A stretch of DNA of 51,049 bases from Rhizobacter sp. (GCF_018780185.1 NZ_JADMJX010000109.1:1-51049), one strand, 5' to 3'. Counted from the stretch's first letter, positions 29,876 through 41,814 are shown. Notes: generated by a model from the letters alone, not told the origin. Made by a program: numbers and translations.

Positions 29876-30931
29876 ATGCCCGACTCTGTTCCCCTTCTTC
29901 TGCGTGCGGTCGCTGTCAGCTTCGCCCTGGTGCTGGCAGTCACGGTCGCCGGTTCGACGCGCAAGGCTCGCGCGGCGATGCTGCCGATGCTGTTGTGCTT
30001 GGTGGGTTACCTCATCAGATCAGCCCCCGAGAGCGCGGGCTTGGCCCTGCCAGCCCTGCTCATCGTGCATGTGGGGGCGTTGTTGTTCCCGGTGGCGCTG
30101 TGGTGGTTGGTGCACAACGCATTCGAAGACCGCACCGATCTACCTTGGCTTGCCTGGGCTGGCCTGGTTGTCCTGCTGATCAGCGGGCTGACCGCAGGCG
30201 GGGTGTCAACTTCCATGCAAAAAGCAACCGCCGCCGCCTTTGTGCTGGTGGCCTTGTGGCGCATCTGGGCCACCCGCAGTGACGACCTGGTGGATGGTCG
30301 GCGGGCAGCTCGTGGCTGGTTGTTGGCTTATGCCGGTCTTCATGGCCTGGTGATCCTGGCTGTCGAACTTGCGCTTGGCGACTCACCACCTCCCAGTTGG
30401 CTCGATGCACTGAACCAGGGGGCCATTGCGCTGGCTCTCGGCGTCGCCTTGGCGTTTTTTGTCCAGGTCGATGCCGTTGCACTTCAAACGCTGCTGGGGG
30501 ATGAGCCGCCAAAGGCGACGAGCAAAGAAGAAGTGCCAAGCGCTCCGAGCCAATCGCCAGGTGACTGCGGCACGAACCCACTGGTCGACAGGCTGCTGGC
30601 TGCGATGACGGTCGATCATGTCTACCGCGATGCAGAGCTCTCGCTCAAGGGGCTCGCGCACCTGCTCGCCATGCCCGAATACCGCCTGCGCGAAGTCATC
30701 AACCATCGCCTGGGGTTTCGCAATTTCCCGGCGTTCATCAATCACTACCGCCTGGACGAGGTCGAACAGAAGATGGTCGATCCGGCATTTGACCGGCGCC
30801 CGCTGCTGACGTTGGCCCTGGAAGCAGGGTTTGGCTCGATCGGCCCGTTCAACCGGGCGTTTCGCGAGCGCCACGGCATCACGCCCACGTCATTCCGGCA
30901 ACAACGCGGTGCCACCCCGGCCGCATCTTGA
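29876..30931 (+). CDS. Membrane-anchored AraC-family regulator
   Basis: 351 aa from ATG 29876. The N-terminal half has about seven hydrophobic segments (residues 5-215); a Ser/Pro-rich linker leads to an AraC HTH domain (about 245-345) with LSLKGLAHLLAMPEYRLREVIN and TLALEAGFGSIGPFNRAFRERHG. Regulators of this design sit in the inner membrane and bind DNA from there. Divergent from the lipid hydroxylase gene, which it may control. Confidence 0.88.
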   Translation: MPDSVPLLLRAVAVSFALVLAVTVAGSTRKARAAMLPMLLCLVGYLIRSAPESAGLALPALLIVHVGALLFPVALWWLVHNAFEDRTDLPWLAWAGLVVLLISGLTAGGVSTSMQKATAAAFVLVALWRIWATRSDDLVDGRRAARGWLLAYAGLHGLVILAVELALGDSPPPSWLDALNQGAIALALGVALAFFVQVDAVALQTLLGDEPPKATSKEEVPSAPSQSPGDCGTNPLVDRLLAAMTVDHVYRDAELSLKGLAHLLAMPEYRLREVINHRLGFRNFPAFINHYRLDEVEQKMVDPAFDRRPLLTLALEAGFGSIGPFNRAFRERHGITPTSFRQQRGATPAAS

Positions 30932-30936
30932 TGGCG

Positions 30937-31770
30937 TTACGACTGTTTTGGCAAAGCAGGCTGAGTGTTGCCTGCATCGCTGAACCGGCGAGCCGTGAGA
31001 ACGAGCAAAGCCAGTGCGTCAACAGCGCCATCTGCTTCGCCCTTCTCAAAGTCACCCTCGATGCTGCCCATCTGGTTGGTGACGTGCGCAAAGCACAGCA
31101 CGGGCTTGTCTCGCGCCTGAGCGAACGCGTAGAGCGCCGCGGCCTCCATCTCCACCGCCAGCAGCCCTTGTGCTCTGGCAGCGGCGATGGCCTCTTCGGT
31201 TTCACGAAACGGCGCGTCGGTCGTCCACACGGCGCCGCTGTAAACCGGCACGGCCAGTGAGTTGAATGCATCGGCCACACGTGCAAGTGTCTCTGCGCCC
31301 GCGTGGCTGAACTCAGAGGGTGCCAGATAGTGGTAACTCGTTCCTTCGTCGCGCAGAGCACGCTCGATCAGCACAAAGTATGGAGGCGGTTGCAGCACCT
31401 GAAGTTGGCCGGCTGATGTGATGCTGATGAGCAACTTGCAGCCCGAGGCAAACAGTTCTTCGGCCACCAACACTGCAAACGACGCACCAACAGCGCAAGG
31501 CACCACGCCAAACTCAATGCCTGACTCTTCGAACCGATGCAGTTCGGTGTGATAGCAGGCCCAGTCGGGGTCAGTTCTGCCTCGGCCATCGAGTTTCAAA
31601 CGACGGACGAGGTCGCCGTCGGGGTCCAGCACGCAGATGGCCGGTGTTGCCTTGTCGGTCATTTTTTTTTGCCGACGAGCCTCACGGAGCAGGCTCTCCG
31701 GCGCGAACGCCGACTCCGACTGGAAATGCTTGTTGCGCAGAATCGGCGGCAGGTCTTCCTCGGACATCAT
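30937..31770 (-). CDS. Nucleoside phosphorylase family protein
   Basis: 277 aa of the PNP/UDP family: LLISITSAGQLQ, HYLAPSEFSHAG and the nucleoside-binding LLAVEMEAAALYAFAQ near 215. Its start overlaps the stop of the flavocytochrome gene by 4 bp, so it is the last gene of the long sulfur operon. Release of a base from a (thio)nucleoside is the family reaction. A link to sulfur, such as methylthioadenosine salvage, is only a guess from position. Confidence 0.8.
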   Translation of the reverse strand: MMSEEDLPPILRNKHFQSESAFAPESLLREARRQKKMTDKATPAICVLDPDGDLVRRLKLDGRGRTDPDWACYHTELHRFEESGIEFGVVPCAVGASFAVLVAEELFASGCKLLISITSAGQLQVLQPPPYFVLIERALRDEGTSYHYLAPSEFSHAGAETLARVADAFNSLAVPVYSGAVWTTDAPFRETEEAIAAARAQGLLAVEMEAAALYAFAQARDKPVLCFAHVTNQMGSIEGDFEKGEADGAVDALALLVLTARRFSDAGNTQPALPKQS

Positions 31771-33044
31771 GCGAGCGTGTCGGCCCAGGTCGAGCGAGCC
31801 CAGTCCCAGGCGAAACCGCCCTCCACTTCGTTGGGCGCCGCCGACACACCACCGGCACCTGCCACCGGCTTGTAGGTTTTCTCGGCGGCGATGTACTCGT
31901 AGAGCCCCGCCAAATGGATGGACGACTTGGTGCTGACCCAGCTGTAGCAGGCGTTCATCAGAATGGGCGACGGGTTCAGCTCCAAGCCACTCAGCTCAGC
32001 GACGATGGCCGCAGCAGCCACCTTGGCCTGGTTGTTGGCCATGTGCCCGCTTTTGGGCATGCCCGGCGGCGATTGCACGGCGTCACCGATCACATGCACA
32101 TCTTTGGCCAGTGTCGACTCGAAGCTTTGCAGGTTCACCGGACACCAGCGGCTGCCCGGTGCCACGAGGCCGGTGGAGACCGCGATCTGCCCGGCGCGCA
32201 TGGCGGGCACCACATTCATCACAGCGGCCCGCACGTCGCTTTGCCCATCGATCTTGATCAAGCCGGCGCCGGTGTCGACGCCAACGACCCGATGCTGCGG
32301 CCGGTACTCGATCAGGCCTGCATACTGTTCCGCCCACACTTTCTTGAACAGCGGCCCCTTGGCCACCACGTCGCGGTTGGCGTCGAGAAGCAGAACCTTT
32401 GACCTGGGTTTGTGGCTGCGCATGTACTCGGCCACGAGGCAGGCTCGCTCGTAGGGTGCCGGTGGGCAGCGGTAAGGCATCTCTGGCGCGCTGATGGCGA
32501 ACACCGCGCCATCGGGCATGGCTTCCAGCTGGCGGCGCAGGGCCTGCGTTTCAGCGCCGGCTTTCCAGGCGTGCACCACTTGCCCGGAGGCATGTGCGGC
32601 CGAAAGGCCTTCCACGCTGTCGAGCAGCATGTCCACACCAGGGCTCAACACCAGCTTGTCGTAGGCGATCGTCGCGCCAGTGGCCAGGGTTGCCACCTTC
32701 TTCTGCGTGTCGATGCTTGAAACACGGTCTCGAACCACACGCACACCGTGCCGTGACGCCAGCCCGTCATAAGGCATCGTGACCTCAGCCAGCTGGCGGC
32801 TGCCGCCAACGACGAGGTTGCTCATGGCGCAGCTCACAAAGGCGCTTTGTGGCTCGACCAGGGTCACGTCGATCTGGTGGTTGGACAGCAAACGCACGTA
32901 GCGAGCCGCGGTCGCACCACCAAACCCACCGCCTACCACCAGCACTTTTGCCTTGCTTGCGCCCCCGGGTTCAATGCCGGCACACCCGGCGAGCCCCAGC
33001 AGCGCCGAGACACCACCGAGCTGGAGAATTTCTCTTCTTTTCAT
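31767..33044 (-). CDS. fccB: Flavocytochrome c sulfide dehydrogenase, flavoprotein subunit
   Basis: 425 aa from ATG 33044. A Tat-type leader MKRREILQLGGVSALLGLAG, then FAD motif VLVVGGGFGGATAARY. Redox cysteines at the expected places: CPPAPYERA and, later, RWCPVNLQSF, the pair that forms the active disulfide in FccB. Known: FccB oxidises sulfide to sulfur in the periplasm and passes electrons to FccA. The c-type cytochrome immediately upstream (20 bp) completes the pair. Confidence 0.88.
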   Translation of the reverse strand: MKRREILQLGGVSALLGLAGCAGIEPGGASKAKVLVVGGGFGGATAARYVRLLSNHQIDVTLVEPQSAFVSCAMSNLVVGGSRQLAEVTMPYDGLASRHGVRVVRDRVSSIDTQKKVATLATGATIAYDKLVLSPGVDMLLDSVEGLSAAHASGQVVHAWKAGAETQALRRQLEAMPDGAVFAISAPEMPYRCPPAPYERACLVAEYMRSHKPRSKVLLLDANRDVVAKGPLFKKVWAEQYAGLIEYRPQHRVVGVDTGAGLIKIDGQSDVRAAVMNVVPAMRAGQIAVSTGLVAPGSRWCPVNLQSFESTLAKDVHVIGDAVQSPPGMPKSGHMANNQAKVAAAAIVAELSGLELNPSPILMNACYSWVSTKSSIHLAGLYEYIAAEKTYKPVAGAGGVSAAPNEVEGGFAWDWARSTWADTLA

Positions 33045-33064
33045 GCGTGTTGTCTCCAATGCCT

Positions 33065-33391
33065 TCACGGCCGTGGCTGGGCGGCGAAGAAGATGGCCAT
33101 CTGTTCGATCTGGGCGTCGCTGAAGCCCTTGGCGATCTGGTGCATGACGGTGGCGTTTTGCGCTCCGGTCTTGAAGCCGTGCATGCGGCTCGTGAACAGC
33201 ACGGTGGGCATGCCAGCCAGTGGTGCGAATGACGACCCTTGTGGCGGACGACCATCGGTGCCATGGCAATTGGCGCAGGTGGCGGCCAGGGATCGGCGGT
33301 TCAGGCTCTTGGCGTCATCGGCGATGGCCGTGCCGGCGGTCACAAGGCTCGCCAAGACCAGCGTCCACTGAAACTGTGCTTTTCTCATCAA
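33065..33391 (-). CDS. fccA: Monoheme cytochrome c (FccA-like)
   Basis: 108 aa with signal peptide (cleavage near AIADD, about 24) and one CXXCH heme site, CANCH. C-terminal PLAGMPTVLFTSRM supplies a Met ligand candidate and the family-typical GFSDAQIEQMAIFFAAQP ends the protein. Electron acceptor of the adjacent FccB; some FccA proteins are diheme, this one is monoheme. Confidence 0.87.
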   Translation of the reverse strand: MMRKAQFQWTLVLASLVTAGTAIADDAKSLNRRSLAATCANCHGTDGRPPQGSSFAPLAGMPTVLFTSRMHGFKTGAQNATVMHQIAKGFSDAQIEQMAIFFAAQPRP

Positions 33392-33410
33392 TCAATCCTC
33401 CGGGTGGGCG

Positions 33411-35536
<2,126 letters not shown>

Positions 35537-36007
35537 TTACTGCGCCTTGAAAGTGTCATGGCAGGCCTTGCACGATTTGCTGGTCGCGCCATAGGCGGCC
35601 TTGATCGTGCTCATGTCACCTGCGTGCACGGCGGCCTTGAGCTTCGCGGCCTCTGATTGCGATTCGAGCGCCAGCTGCTTGAAGCGAGGCGCTTCTTTCC
35701 ACACCTCTGGTTTGGCCTTGGTCGTTCCTTGGTCAGAACCGGGCGGAAAGTTATCGGTGACCATGCGACCGATGAGGTCCAGTGCCTCGACGCTGATCTG
35801 CATGGTCGACTTGTCGAAGGGCACGTCGCCCTTGACGGTGGCGTTGATGCGCGCCATCTGCATCCCCATCAGGAAATAGGCTGCCTGACGGGCGCGGATC
35901 GCTTTCTCAGGCGCCAGCACCTGCGGCGACGCGGTCGCCGTGACGCCGATGGTGGCCACCACCACGCACACGGCGATGCGCTTCAAAGTCTGAACAGTGT
36001 TCTTCAT
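35537..36007 (-). CDS. Cytochrome c'
   Basis: 156 aa from ATG 36007, signal peptide ending near TATAS. Four-helix-bundle pattern with the single heme site CKACHDTFKAQ at the extreme C-terminus, as in cytochrome c'. Starts on the last base of the molybdoenzyme stop (TGATG). May be an electron carrier or protect against NO; in this operon an electron-transfer role is likely. Confidence 0.88.
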   Translation of the reverse strand: MKNTVQTLKRIAVCVVVATIGVTATASPQVLAPEKAIRARQAAYFLMGMQMARINATVKGDVPFDKSTMQISVEALDLIGRMVTDNFPPGSDQGTTKAKPEVWKEAPRFKQLALESQSEAAKLKAAVHAGDMSTIKAAYGATSKSCKACHDTFKAQ

Positions 36008-38685
36008 CACGCTTTCCCTTCCACTTTCTTGATGCTGCAAACGGTGTCGTACCAGGACTGCATGCCGACCATGGGTGACGGGTTGATGGGCAAGATGGCG
36101 TTGATGTTCACGCCATTGCCTCGGCCACCGGCGCGCTTGTCCCACCACACGCCGCTCTCAAGGTCGTCGAATCGCGGCGCCGGCCCCATGCCTTTGGCTG
36201 TCTCGCGATGACCCGACGCCACGAGCGCGTCGGAGCGCTTTCCCTTGCGTCCTTCGGAGGCTCGCCCACCGAACTCCCACCCCAGCGAGTTCGAGACGGC
36301 GACCACGCGCGGGTGAATGCCCTCCGTCACGAACACCCGAACCCTGCCACTGCCGACGATCTTCTCTTGCTCGGAGGAGCGGAATGCCTTGTCACCCAAG
36401 GCACCGGACTTGGGCCTGTACGTGGTCAGCTCCACCCAGTCCCCGTTGACCACCTTGAGCCGCCGTGCCACGTCGGGGTGAATCCACATCGGGTTGTCGT
36501 GCACGATCTCCGACAGGTACTTCTGCGAGGCCGTGCGGCCTTGCGTGTGCACGTTCCACTTGAAGGTCGTGAGGATGAATCGGTCATCGGCCAGGCCGAC
36601 ATGCCACGGCACTTGCGCGAATGAGGGCAGCCCATCGTCTTTGATGCCCAACTTGCCGGCGATCAGCTCCACCTCGGGCGCATAGATCTCGAACTTGCGC
36701 GAAGGCGTGGCGAACCCTCGCTTGGCTTCACCTCGAACCATGAGGCCGATTGAGCGCTCCTTGCCGCTCGCATCGGCCTTGATGATGCGTCCGGTGGCCT
36801 CGTCAACACGCGAGCCTTCAAGCTGGTCGGGGCGCAGCACCCGCTGGTACACCTCATACGCCTTGGGCTTGGACGTGTCGACGTACACCCCATAGTGCTT
36901 CATGTAGTCGAAGCCCGACTTGAACTCCATGCCGTCCGGCCCCTTGGTGGGTACCTTGGAGCACTGTTCGCGCACGAAGGCTTCGTGGTCGCCATAGGCA
37001 AAGTATTTGGCCTGGTTCGGGCCGAGCCGTTTGCCGATGTTGATCAACACCTCAGGGAAACTGACCGCTTCACCCGGTGGCTGCACCATCGGCTGGCGCA
37101 GCGACACGTAGTGCTGCAGTTCAAGGTTGTTGCGGATGTCCATGCCCCAGCGTTCCAGGTAGGTGGCATCGGGCAAGATGAGATCGGCGTAGTGCGCCAT
37201 CTCGGAGTAGATGATGTCCGAGCAGGCGTGGAACGGGATGAGCTTCTCGCTCTTGAGCACATCCACCGTCTTCGAGCGCCCCTCCGGCCAAGTCATCGGA
37301 GACACGATGGTGTAGCTGAGGTAGACCTCGATCTTGGCGCGATCCTCCGCGAGAAAGTCGTACACCACCTGCCCGACCTTCATCTTCTGCCAGCGGTTGG
37401 CCAGCGGCCACTCGGGTGGGTCTTCCAGGTCGGTGCGCACCTTCGGTTTGGGTGGCAAGGGCAGCGGCTGCGGGTAGCGCTGCTGCGTCAGCTTCTCTTC
37501 CAGGCCATAACAATAGCCACCCACTCTGCCGACTGAACCGACCAAGGCGTTGAGCATCACCACAGCGCGCTCGGCGTTGAAACCGTTGTAGTGGGCGCCG
37601 GTGCCGCGGTTGGTGAAGGCTGCAGCGGTGGGTGCGGCCTTGGCGAACTCGACCGCCAGGCGTTCGATGTCTGCCGCCGGCACACCGCTGAGCGTTTCAG
37701 CCCACGCGGGGGTGCAAGGCGCAAGCCATTCACGCACCTTCGCCTCTCCAGGTTGCACGAAGTCGGCCATGAAACGCCGGTCGTGCAGGTTCTCGCGCAT
37801 GATCACATGGCCCATTGCCAGGGCAATGGCGCCTTCAGTGCCAGGGAACGGCTTGAACCATTCGTCGCTGCGGCCGGCCGTGTTCGACATGCGCACGTCG
37901 AAGGTCACAAGCTTGGCGCCGTGGTCGAAGCGCGCCTTGATCACGCGCCGCACAAAGTGCAAGCCACCCTGGTGGGCTTCGTAGAAGTTGGAGCCGAAGT
38001 TGAGGAAATAGCGGCAGCGCTCGGCGTCGATCGACTCCCAGTCGGTGTCGCCCAAACTCACGTAGTTGGCCGCCCGCTTGTTCGATGAGCAGATGGAGCG
38101 GTGGTTCAGCAGAACCGGCGAACCGATCGCGTCCAGGAAACGGTTGAACTCAGCCTCGTAGCGTGACCGGCCCTGGTGGATGGCAACCCGCTCCGGGTGC
38201 CCGTCATCGATGCACTTCTGGATGCGCTTGGCCATGTCGGCGTACGCCTCGTCCCAGGTGATGCGCTTCCACAAGCCTTCGCCGCGAGCCCCCACGCGTT
38301 TCAGCGGAAACAGCAGGCGCTCGGGATACGAGTTGATCGTCGGGCCGCTTTGTCCTTTGGCGCAGGTCATGAAGCTGGCCACATTGGGATCCAGCGGATT
38401 GCCCCGGATCTTCACGACCTTGTTGTCGACCACGAAGCCTTCGATGCCACACACGGTCGAGCAGTTGAGGCACACACTCTTGACCACCTTGGCGGTTCGG
38501 TAGTCGGTGCGCGCCTTGCGGGGGTTGCCGCCGGCGTTGAGCTTGTAGCTGAGTGGCTCCAGGGCTGCGGTGGCCGCAGACGCGGGTTGCGGGCTCAGAA
38601 GGATGGTCTCGCCCACGGCCAGTGTGGCCAATGCGCTGATGCCACTCTTGACGAACTCCCGGCGTTGCATGTTGGACTCCATCAC
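36007..38685 (-). CDS. Periplasmic molybdopterin oxidoreductase (PsrA/PhsA/SoeA-like)
   Basis: 892 aa. Tat leader MQRREFVKSGISALATLA begins at residue 6. [4Fe-4S] site CLNCSTVCG ... FMTCAKGQ, then molybdopterin-domain segments; HRSICSSNKR near residue 200 offers the Mo-ligand cysteine typical of the polysulfide/thiosulfate/tetrathionate/arsenate group. C-terminal molybdopterin-binding WNVHTQGRTASQKYL is present. Known relatives act on sulfur or arsenic oxyanions. Inferred: oxidises or reduces a sulfur compound in the periplasm. No NrfD-type membrane anchor is encoded, so electrons probably go through soluble cytochromes. Confidence 0.85.
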   Translation of the reverse strand: MMESNMQRREFVKSGISALATLAVGETILLSPQPASAATAALEPLSYKLNAGGNPRKARTDYRTAKVVKSVCLNCSTVCGIEGFVVDNKVVKIRGNPLDPNVASFMTCAKGQSGPTINSYPERLLFPLKRVGARGEGLWKRITWDEAYADMAKRIQKCIDDGHPERVAIHQGRSRYEAEFNRFLDAIGSPVLLNHRSICSSNKRAANYVSLGDTDWESIDAERCRYFLNFGSNFYEAHQGGLHFVRRVIKARFDHGAKLVTFDVRMSNTAGRSDEWFKPFPGTEGAIALAMGHVIMRENLHDRRFMADFVQPGEAKVREWLAPCTPAWAETLSGVPAADIERLAVEFAKAAPTAAAFTNRGTGAHYNGFNAERAVVMLNALVGSVGRVGGYCYGLEEKLTQQRYPQPLPLPPKPKVRTDLEDPPEWPLANRWQKMKVGQVVYDFLAEDRAKIEVYLSYTIVSPMTWPEGRSKTVDVLKSEKLIPFHACSDIIYSEMAHYADLILPDATYLERWGMDIRNNLELQHYVSLRQPMVQPPGEAVSFPEVLINIGKRLGPNQAKYFAYGDHEAFVREQCSKVPTKGPDGMEFKSGFDYMKHYGVYVDTSKPKAYEVYQRVLRPDQLEGSRVDEATGRIIKADASGKERSIGLMVRGEAKRGFATPSRKFEIYAPEVELIAGKLGIKDDGLPSFAQVPWHVGLADDRFILTTFKWNVHTQGRTASQKYLSEIVHDNPMWIHPDVARRLKVVNGDWVELTTYRPKSGALGDKAFRSSEQEKIVGSGRVRVFVTEGIHPRVVAVSNSLGWEFGGRASEGRKGKRSDALVASGHRETAKGMGPAPRFDDLESGVWWDKRAGGRGNGVNINAILPINPSPMVGMQSWYDTVCSIKKVEGKA

Positions 38686-39392
38686 GCTTCCCCCTTGCCG
38701 GTGCCGTAGTCCGATTTGAGCTGCGACCAGGTGTCGATCTCATACGTGAACGGGTCGTGGTTGCGGCCCTTCGGCAGCTTGTTCTCCATCTCACGGGGGA
38801 CGACGCTGCCGATGCCGCGGTACTTCACCGAGGGCTTGGTGCCTTCTGCGGGCTTGAGCACCGTCAGCTCGTTCCCGCGGCGCGCTTGCATCAGGCTCAC
38901 CTTGCTCTGAGGGTCGTTGAGGTCTCCGAACGAGAACACCTCGGCGGGGCAGACCTCCACGCAGGCGGGCTGCATGCCCACCTCCAAACGGTGGCTGCAC
39001 CAGTCGCATTTGTCCGCCACTTCGGCCACCGGGTCGGTGTGAATCGCGCCGTAAGGGCAGGCCGAGATGCAATCCTTGGAGTTGTCGCACGTGGTGGTGT
39101 CAATGCGCACCACACCATCTGCGCCCCGCGAGATCGACGTGGTGGGGCAGGCCTTGAGGCAGGGAGCGTCCTCGCAGTGCATGCACAAGGTGGGCAGAAA
39201 CGCGCGCTTGAAGGCAGGCTTCCCGACAGCGTTCTTGCCGACATGGTCGTAGTAATAGACCTTGGTCCGGAAGTTTCCGAGCGACACGGAGTTCTCGACC
39301 TTGCACGCCACCGAGCATGCGTGGCAGCCAATGCAACGTTCAGCGTCGATGGCCATGCCCCACTTGGGTTTGGCCGCTTGTGTGTTGTTCAT
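38682..39392 (-). CDS. Ferredoxin-type [4Fe-4S] electron-transfer subunit
   Basis: 236 aa, size and layout of DmsB/PsrB/SoeB subunits. Four cysteine clusters: CIGCHACSVAC (20-30), CMHCEDAPCLKAC, CDNSKDCISACP and CDWCSHR...CVEVCP, enough for four [4Fe-4S] centres. Overlaps the molybdoenzyme gene by 4 bp (ATGA). It is the obligate electron partner of that subunit. Confidence 0.93.
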   Translation of the reverse strand: MNNTQAAKPKWGMAIDAERCIGCHACSVACKVENSVSLGNFRTKVYYYDHVGKNAVGKPAFKRAFLPTLCMHCEDAPCLKACPTTSISRGADGVVRIDTTTCDNSKDCISACPYGAIHTDPVAEVADKCDWCSHRLEVGMQPACVEVCPAEVFSFGDLNDPQSKVSLMQARRGNELTVLKPAEGTKPSVKYRGIGSVVPREMENKLPKGRNHDPFTYEIDTWSQLKSDYGTGKGEA

Positions 39393-39420
39393 GAAACTCC
39401 CTCCAAGGATGTTTTGTGCG

Positions 39421-39771
39421 TTAGAAAACGATGACCTTGTCAGCCCACTGGGTCCATGTGGTCAGTTCGTCCATGGTTCCGCGGTGGGTACCCTCAGACA
39501 GCTCGGTCTCGGCCATGCCACGCGCGTCCATGCAGGTACCGCACACGCCCACTTCGCCATCGCGGCGTGTGACCATGCCGAGCATGTCTTCGACCTTGTA
39601 GTAGCCCTGGGGCACCTTTTGTTGCGACTTGGCGCACAAGGCGCTGTCGCCCATCAGGAAAACGCGAACCTGCTCACCCTCGCGCTTGGCGAGCGAGCCT
39701 GCGAGACGAAGGCCGTTGTAGGTGCGCTCGCTGCCATAGGGGGCGTCGTTGAAGATGAATAGTTGCTTCAT
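39421..39771 (-). CDS. DsrE/DsrF-family sulfur-relay protein
   Basis: 116 aa from ATG 39771. DsrE-like fold: KQLFIFNDAPYGSERTYNGLRLA, VFLMGDSALCA, and the conserved cysteine loop GVCGTCMDARGM (Cys77, Cys80). DsrE proteins carry persulfide sulfur in the cytoplasm. It fits with the cysteine desulfurase and thioredoxin reductase of the same operon. Confidence 0.88.
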   Translation of the reverse strand: MKQLFIFNDAPYGSERTYNGLRLAGSLAKREGEQVRVFLMGDSALCAKSQQKVPQGYYKVEDMLGMVTRRDGEVGVCGTCMDARGMAETELSEGTHRGTMDELTTWTQWADKVIVF

Positions 39772-39787
39772 GTGTCTCTCTCTTCTT

Positions 39788-41002
39788 TCAGAATGAAAAG
39801 CGCCCCAGGACGTACACGTTGGAGTCGTCCTTGAATGCGCCATAGCGGGTGTCGGGCTTGCCGTTGAACACGTTGGCCCCTCCCTCGAATGTCCAGCCAT
39901 CGGCTGGGCTCCAACTCACAAAGGGGTTGAGGTGGCTGTCGCCTTCGTTGCTCACGAAGAGCAGTGCACCCGCTCCCAGCGTTTGATTGATCCAACGGCC
40001 CTGCACGCGCAAGTGCAGCGTCGAGGTGACGGGCTTGAGCGGGCGCACACCTGGCGCCAGCGAATCGAGATAGCGCGAGCGCGATGCCGGGCCTTCGAGC
40101 TGCAGCTGGGCCGAGGCGGTGATCTCTTGCCCGACCTCGCGCGAGTAACCGCCGATGAGCTTGAAGGCAGACGGCAGGAACTGCCGGCTGACGACCGCGC
40201 TTTGGTTGCCGTGGGTGGTGCGAACGGCAGCTTCACCCCAAACCAGGCCGCCTGCGAAGTTGCCCGTCATGCTCAGGCCCAGGTGCCGGGTGCGCGGGCG
40301 ATCGGAGCGCAGACCCGAGGCGCCCATGTAGAGGCGCTCCTCGCGCGATTCGAAGCTGGCGCCATAGGCCGCGACATCCCAGCCCGCAGCATGGGTTGAT
40401 GCCTTCAGGGCCACGTCAGCGCCGTGGTTCTTGCTGTCATCCGCCACGGCGCTTTTCGCCATGGCCATCGCCACAAATCGATCGGCGTTGGGCATCTTGT
40501 CGCCCTTGGATCGCGAGAGCACGGCCTCGAAGTCTGCGGTGGTGGCATGGAATGCCAGCCGAGCGGCGTCCACGGGCTCCTTCATGCGATCAAAGCCCGC
40601 CCCGGTGAAGAACGCGTCGTAGTTCTTCGGGAAAACGTCGTTCACATACAGGTAGTCGCTGACCCCCCAGGTCAGCACCTGCCGGCCGAACTTGAGGTTG
40701 AGTGCTGACGTGGGCGACCAATCGGCGAAGCCTTCACGCAGGTGGGCCGCTCCCTGCGAGATGGCACCGTCGTGATAGGCCTCGACCCGAGCCGTTGCGC
40801 TGACTTGCTGCCCGAACCGATGTTCATAGAGCAACTCGCCCAGAAGCTCTTGCGCCATGGCAGAGCAGCCTGTGAGCTCGCCGCACGCTGGCAGCGACTG
40901 AGCTCGCTGCACCTGACGTGCTTGCACGAAGCCAGTCAGCCCCGCCGCGCCGGCGGGCACTGACATGGCTGCCGCAGCGAGTGCCATCGCCGCACGCTTC
41001 AT
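39788..41002 (-). CDS. Outer-membrane beta-barrel protein (DUF1302-like)
   Basis: 404 aa from ATG 41002, overlapping the previous stop by ATGA. Signal peptide to about AGAAG; repeated amphipathic strands, FGRQVLTWGVSDYLYVNDVFP typical of the DUF1302/phosphate-porin-like group, and C-terminal VLGRFSF with terminal Phe. Together with the LolA-like and RND genes it forms an envelope transport trio. Confidence 0.8.
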   Translation of the reverse strand: MKRAAMALAAAAMSVPAGAAGLTGFVQARQVQRAQSLPACGELTGCSAMAQELLGELLYEHRFGQQVSATARVEAYHDGAISQGAAHLREGFADWSPTSALNLKFGRQVLTWGVSDYLYVNDVFPKNYDAFFTGAGFDRMKEPVDAARLAFHATTADFEAVLSRSKGDKMPNADRFVAMAMAKSAVADDSKNHGADVALKASTHAAGWDVAAYGASFESREERLYMGASGLRSDRPRTRHLGLSMTGNFAGGLVWGEAAVRTTHGNQSAVVSRQFLPSAFKLIGGYSREVGQEITASAQLQLEGPASRSRYLDSLAPGVRPLKPVTSTLHLRVQGRWINQTLGAGALLFVSNEGDSHLNPFVSWSPADGWTFEGGANVFNGKPDTRYGAFKDDSNVYVLGRFSF

Positions 41003-41814
41003 TGAGCCAGGGCCGGCGGGTTGCGCAGGCTGCGCTCCGCAAACAGGTCTTCGGCCAGCCCGATGTCGTAGCGCACCAAGGTGAACGACACATCGGTGCG
41101 GTGGCCGGTTTGTGCGTTGAGCATCGAGCGGCCGGTCACCGTCCAATGGGCACCGACCTGCTCCACCTTCTCGGCCTTGAACGTCCGCTGGAGCTTGCCT
41201 TCAGCGTCGAAATACTCTTCCTTCAACGGCAACCAGCGTTCGCGGTCGACCCAGGTCAAACGCTTGCCATAGCTGGCGGCTGCCTTGGGTTTGCTCTCGA
41301 CGACGAACACCGGGCGGTCGCCGAGGCTCTCTTGGCGGACGAGCACGTGCTTCTCTTCATCGGCATCGCGCCCGGAGATGTCTTCATAGGTGAAGTCCGA
41401 GCCGACGAACGACGAGCGCTTGTCGTCTGCGGCCACACGCTTCACGGCCTTGAGCGCGGGGAAGTACAGCCAGCGGTCGTCTTCCTTCTTGGCGTACTTC
41501 CAGACCAGGAACCCCATGCCGCGCACGTCGGCCGGTGCATCGAAGGTGATGAGGTAGCGCTGGTCACCTTGCGAGCCAACGTTGATGCGCAGCATGTTCA
41601 TCACGCGCTCGCGCTGAGAGCCCTGGGCATTGGTCAGCTTCATCGTGACCTTGCCCTGGAAGTCTTTGCCGGCCAGGTAGAACGCGGCCAGTTGCTTTTG
41701 CACGATCTCTTCAGCAGACGGCGCAGGAGTCTGGGCCATGGAGTGGGTGACCGACAACATGCCAATCAGCAACAGCGCCTTTGACATGGCGTGGCGAAAC
41801 AGAGAGAGGTTCAT
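40999..41814 (-). CDS. LolA-like outer-membrane lipoprotein-sorting family protein
   Basis: 271 aa from ATG 41814; signal peptide ending SMAQT. The body (ADVRGMGFLVWKYAKKEDDRWLYFPALKAVKRV and SFVGSDFTYEDISGRD) is the LolA_like family found beside MMPL/RND transporters. Known LolA folds carry lipids through the periplasm. Inferred: periplasmic carrier between the RND pump and the barrel. Confidence 0.85.
   Translation of the reverse strand: MNLSLFRHAMSKALLLIGMLSVTHSMAQTPAPSAEEIVQKQLAAFYLAGKDFQGKVTMKLTNAQGSQRERVMNMLRINVGSQGDQRYLITFDAPADVRGMGFLVWKYAKKEDDRWLYFPALKAVKRVAADDKRSSFVGSDFTYEDISGRDADEEKHVLVRQESLGDRPVFVVESKPKAAASYGKRLTWVDRERWLPLKEEYFDAEGKLQRTFKAEKVEQVGAHWTVTGRSMLNAQTGHRTDVSFTLVRYDIGLAEDLFAERSLRNPPALAQ

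Noticed and set aside
36007-39392. Arsenate reductase or arsenite oxidase (Arr/Arx) pair
   Set aside because: The molybdoenzyme group includes these, but no ars genes or arsenic regulators are near; the neighbours are sulfur enzymes. Kept only as an alternative.
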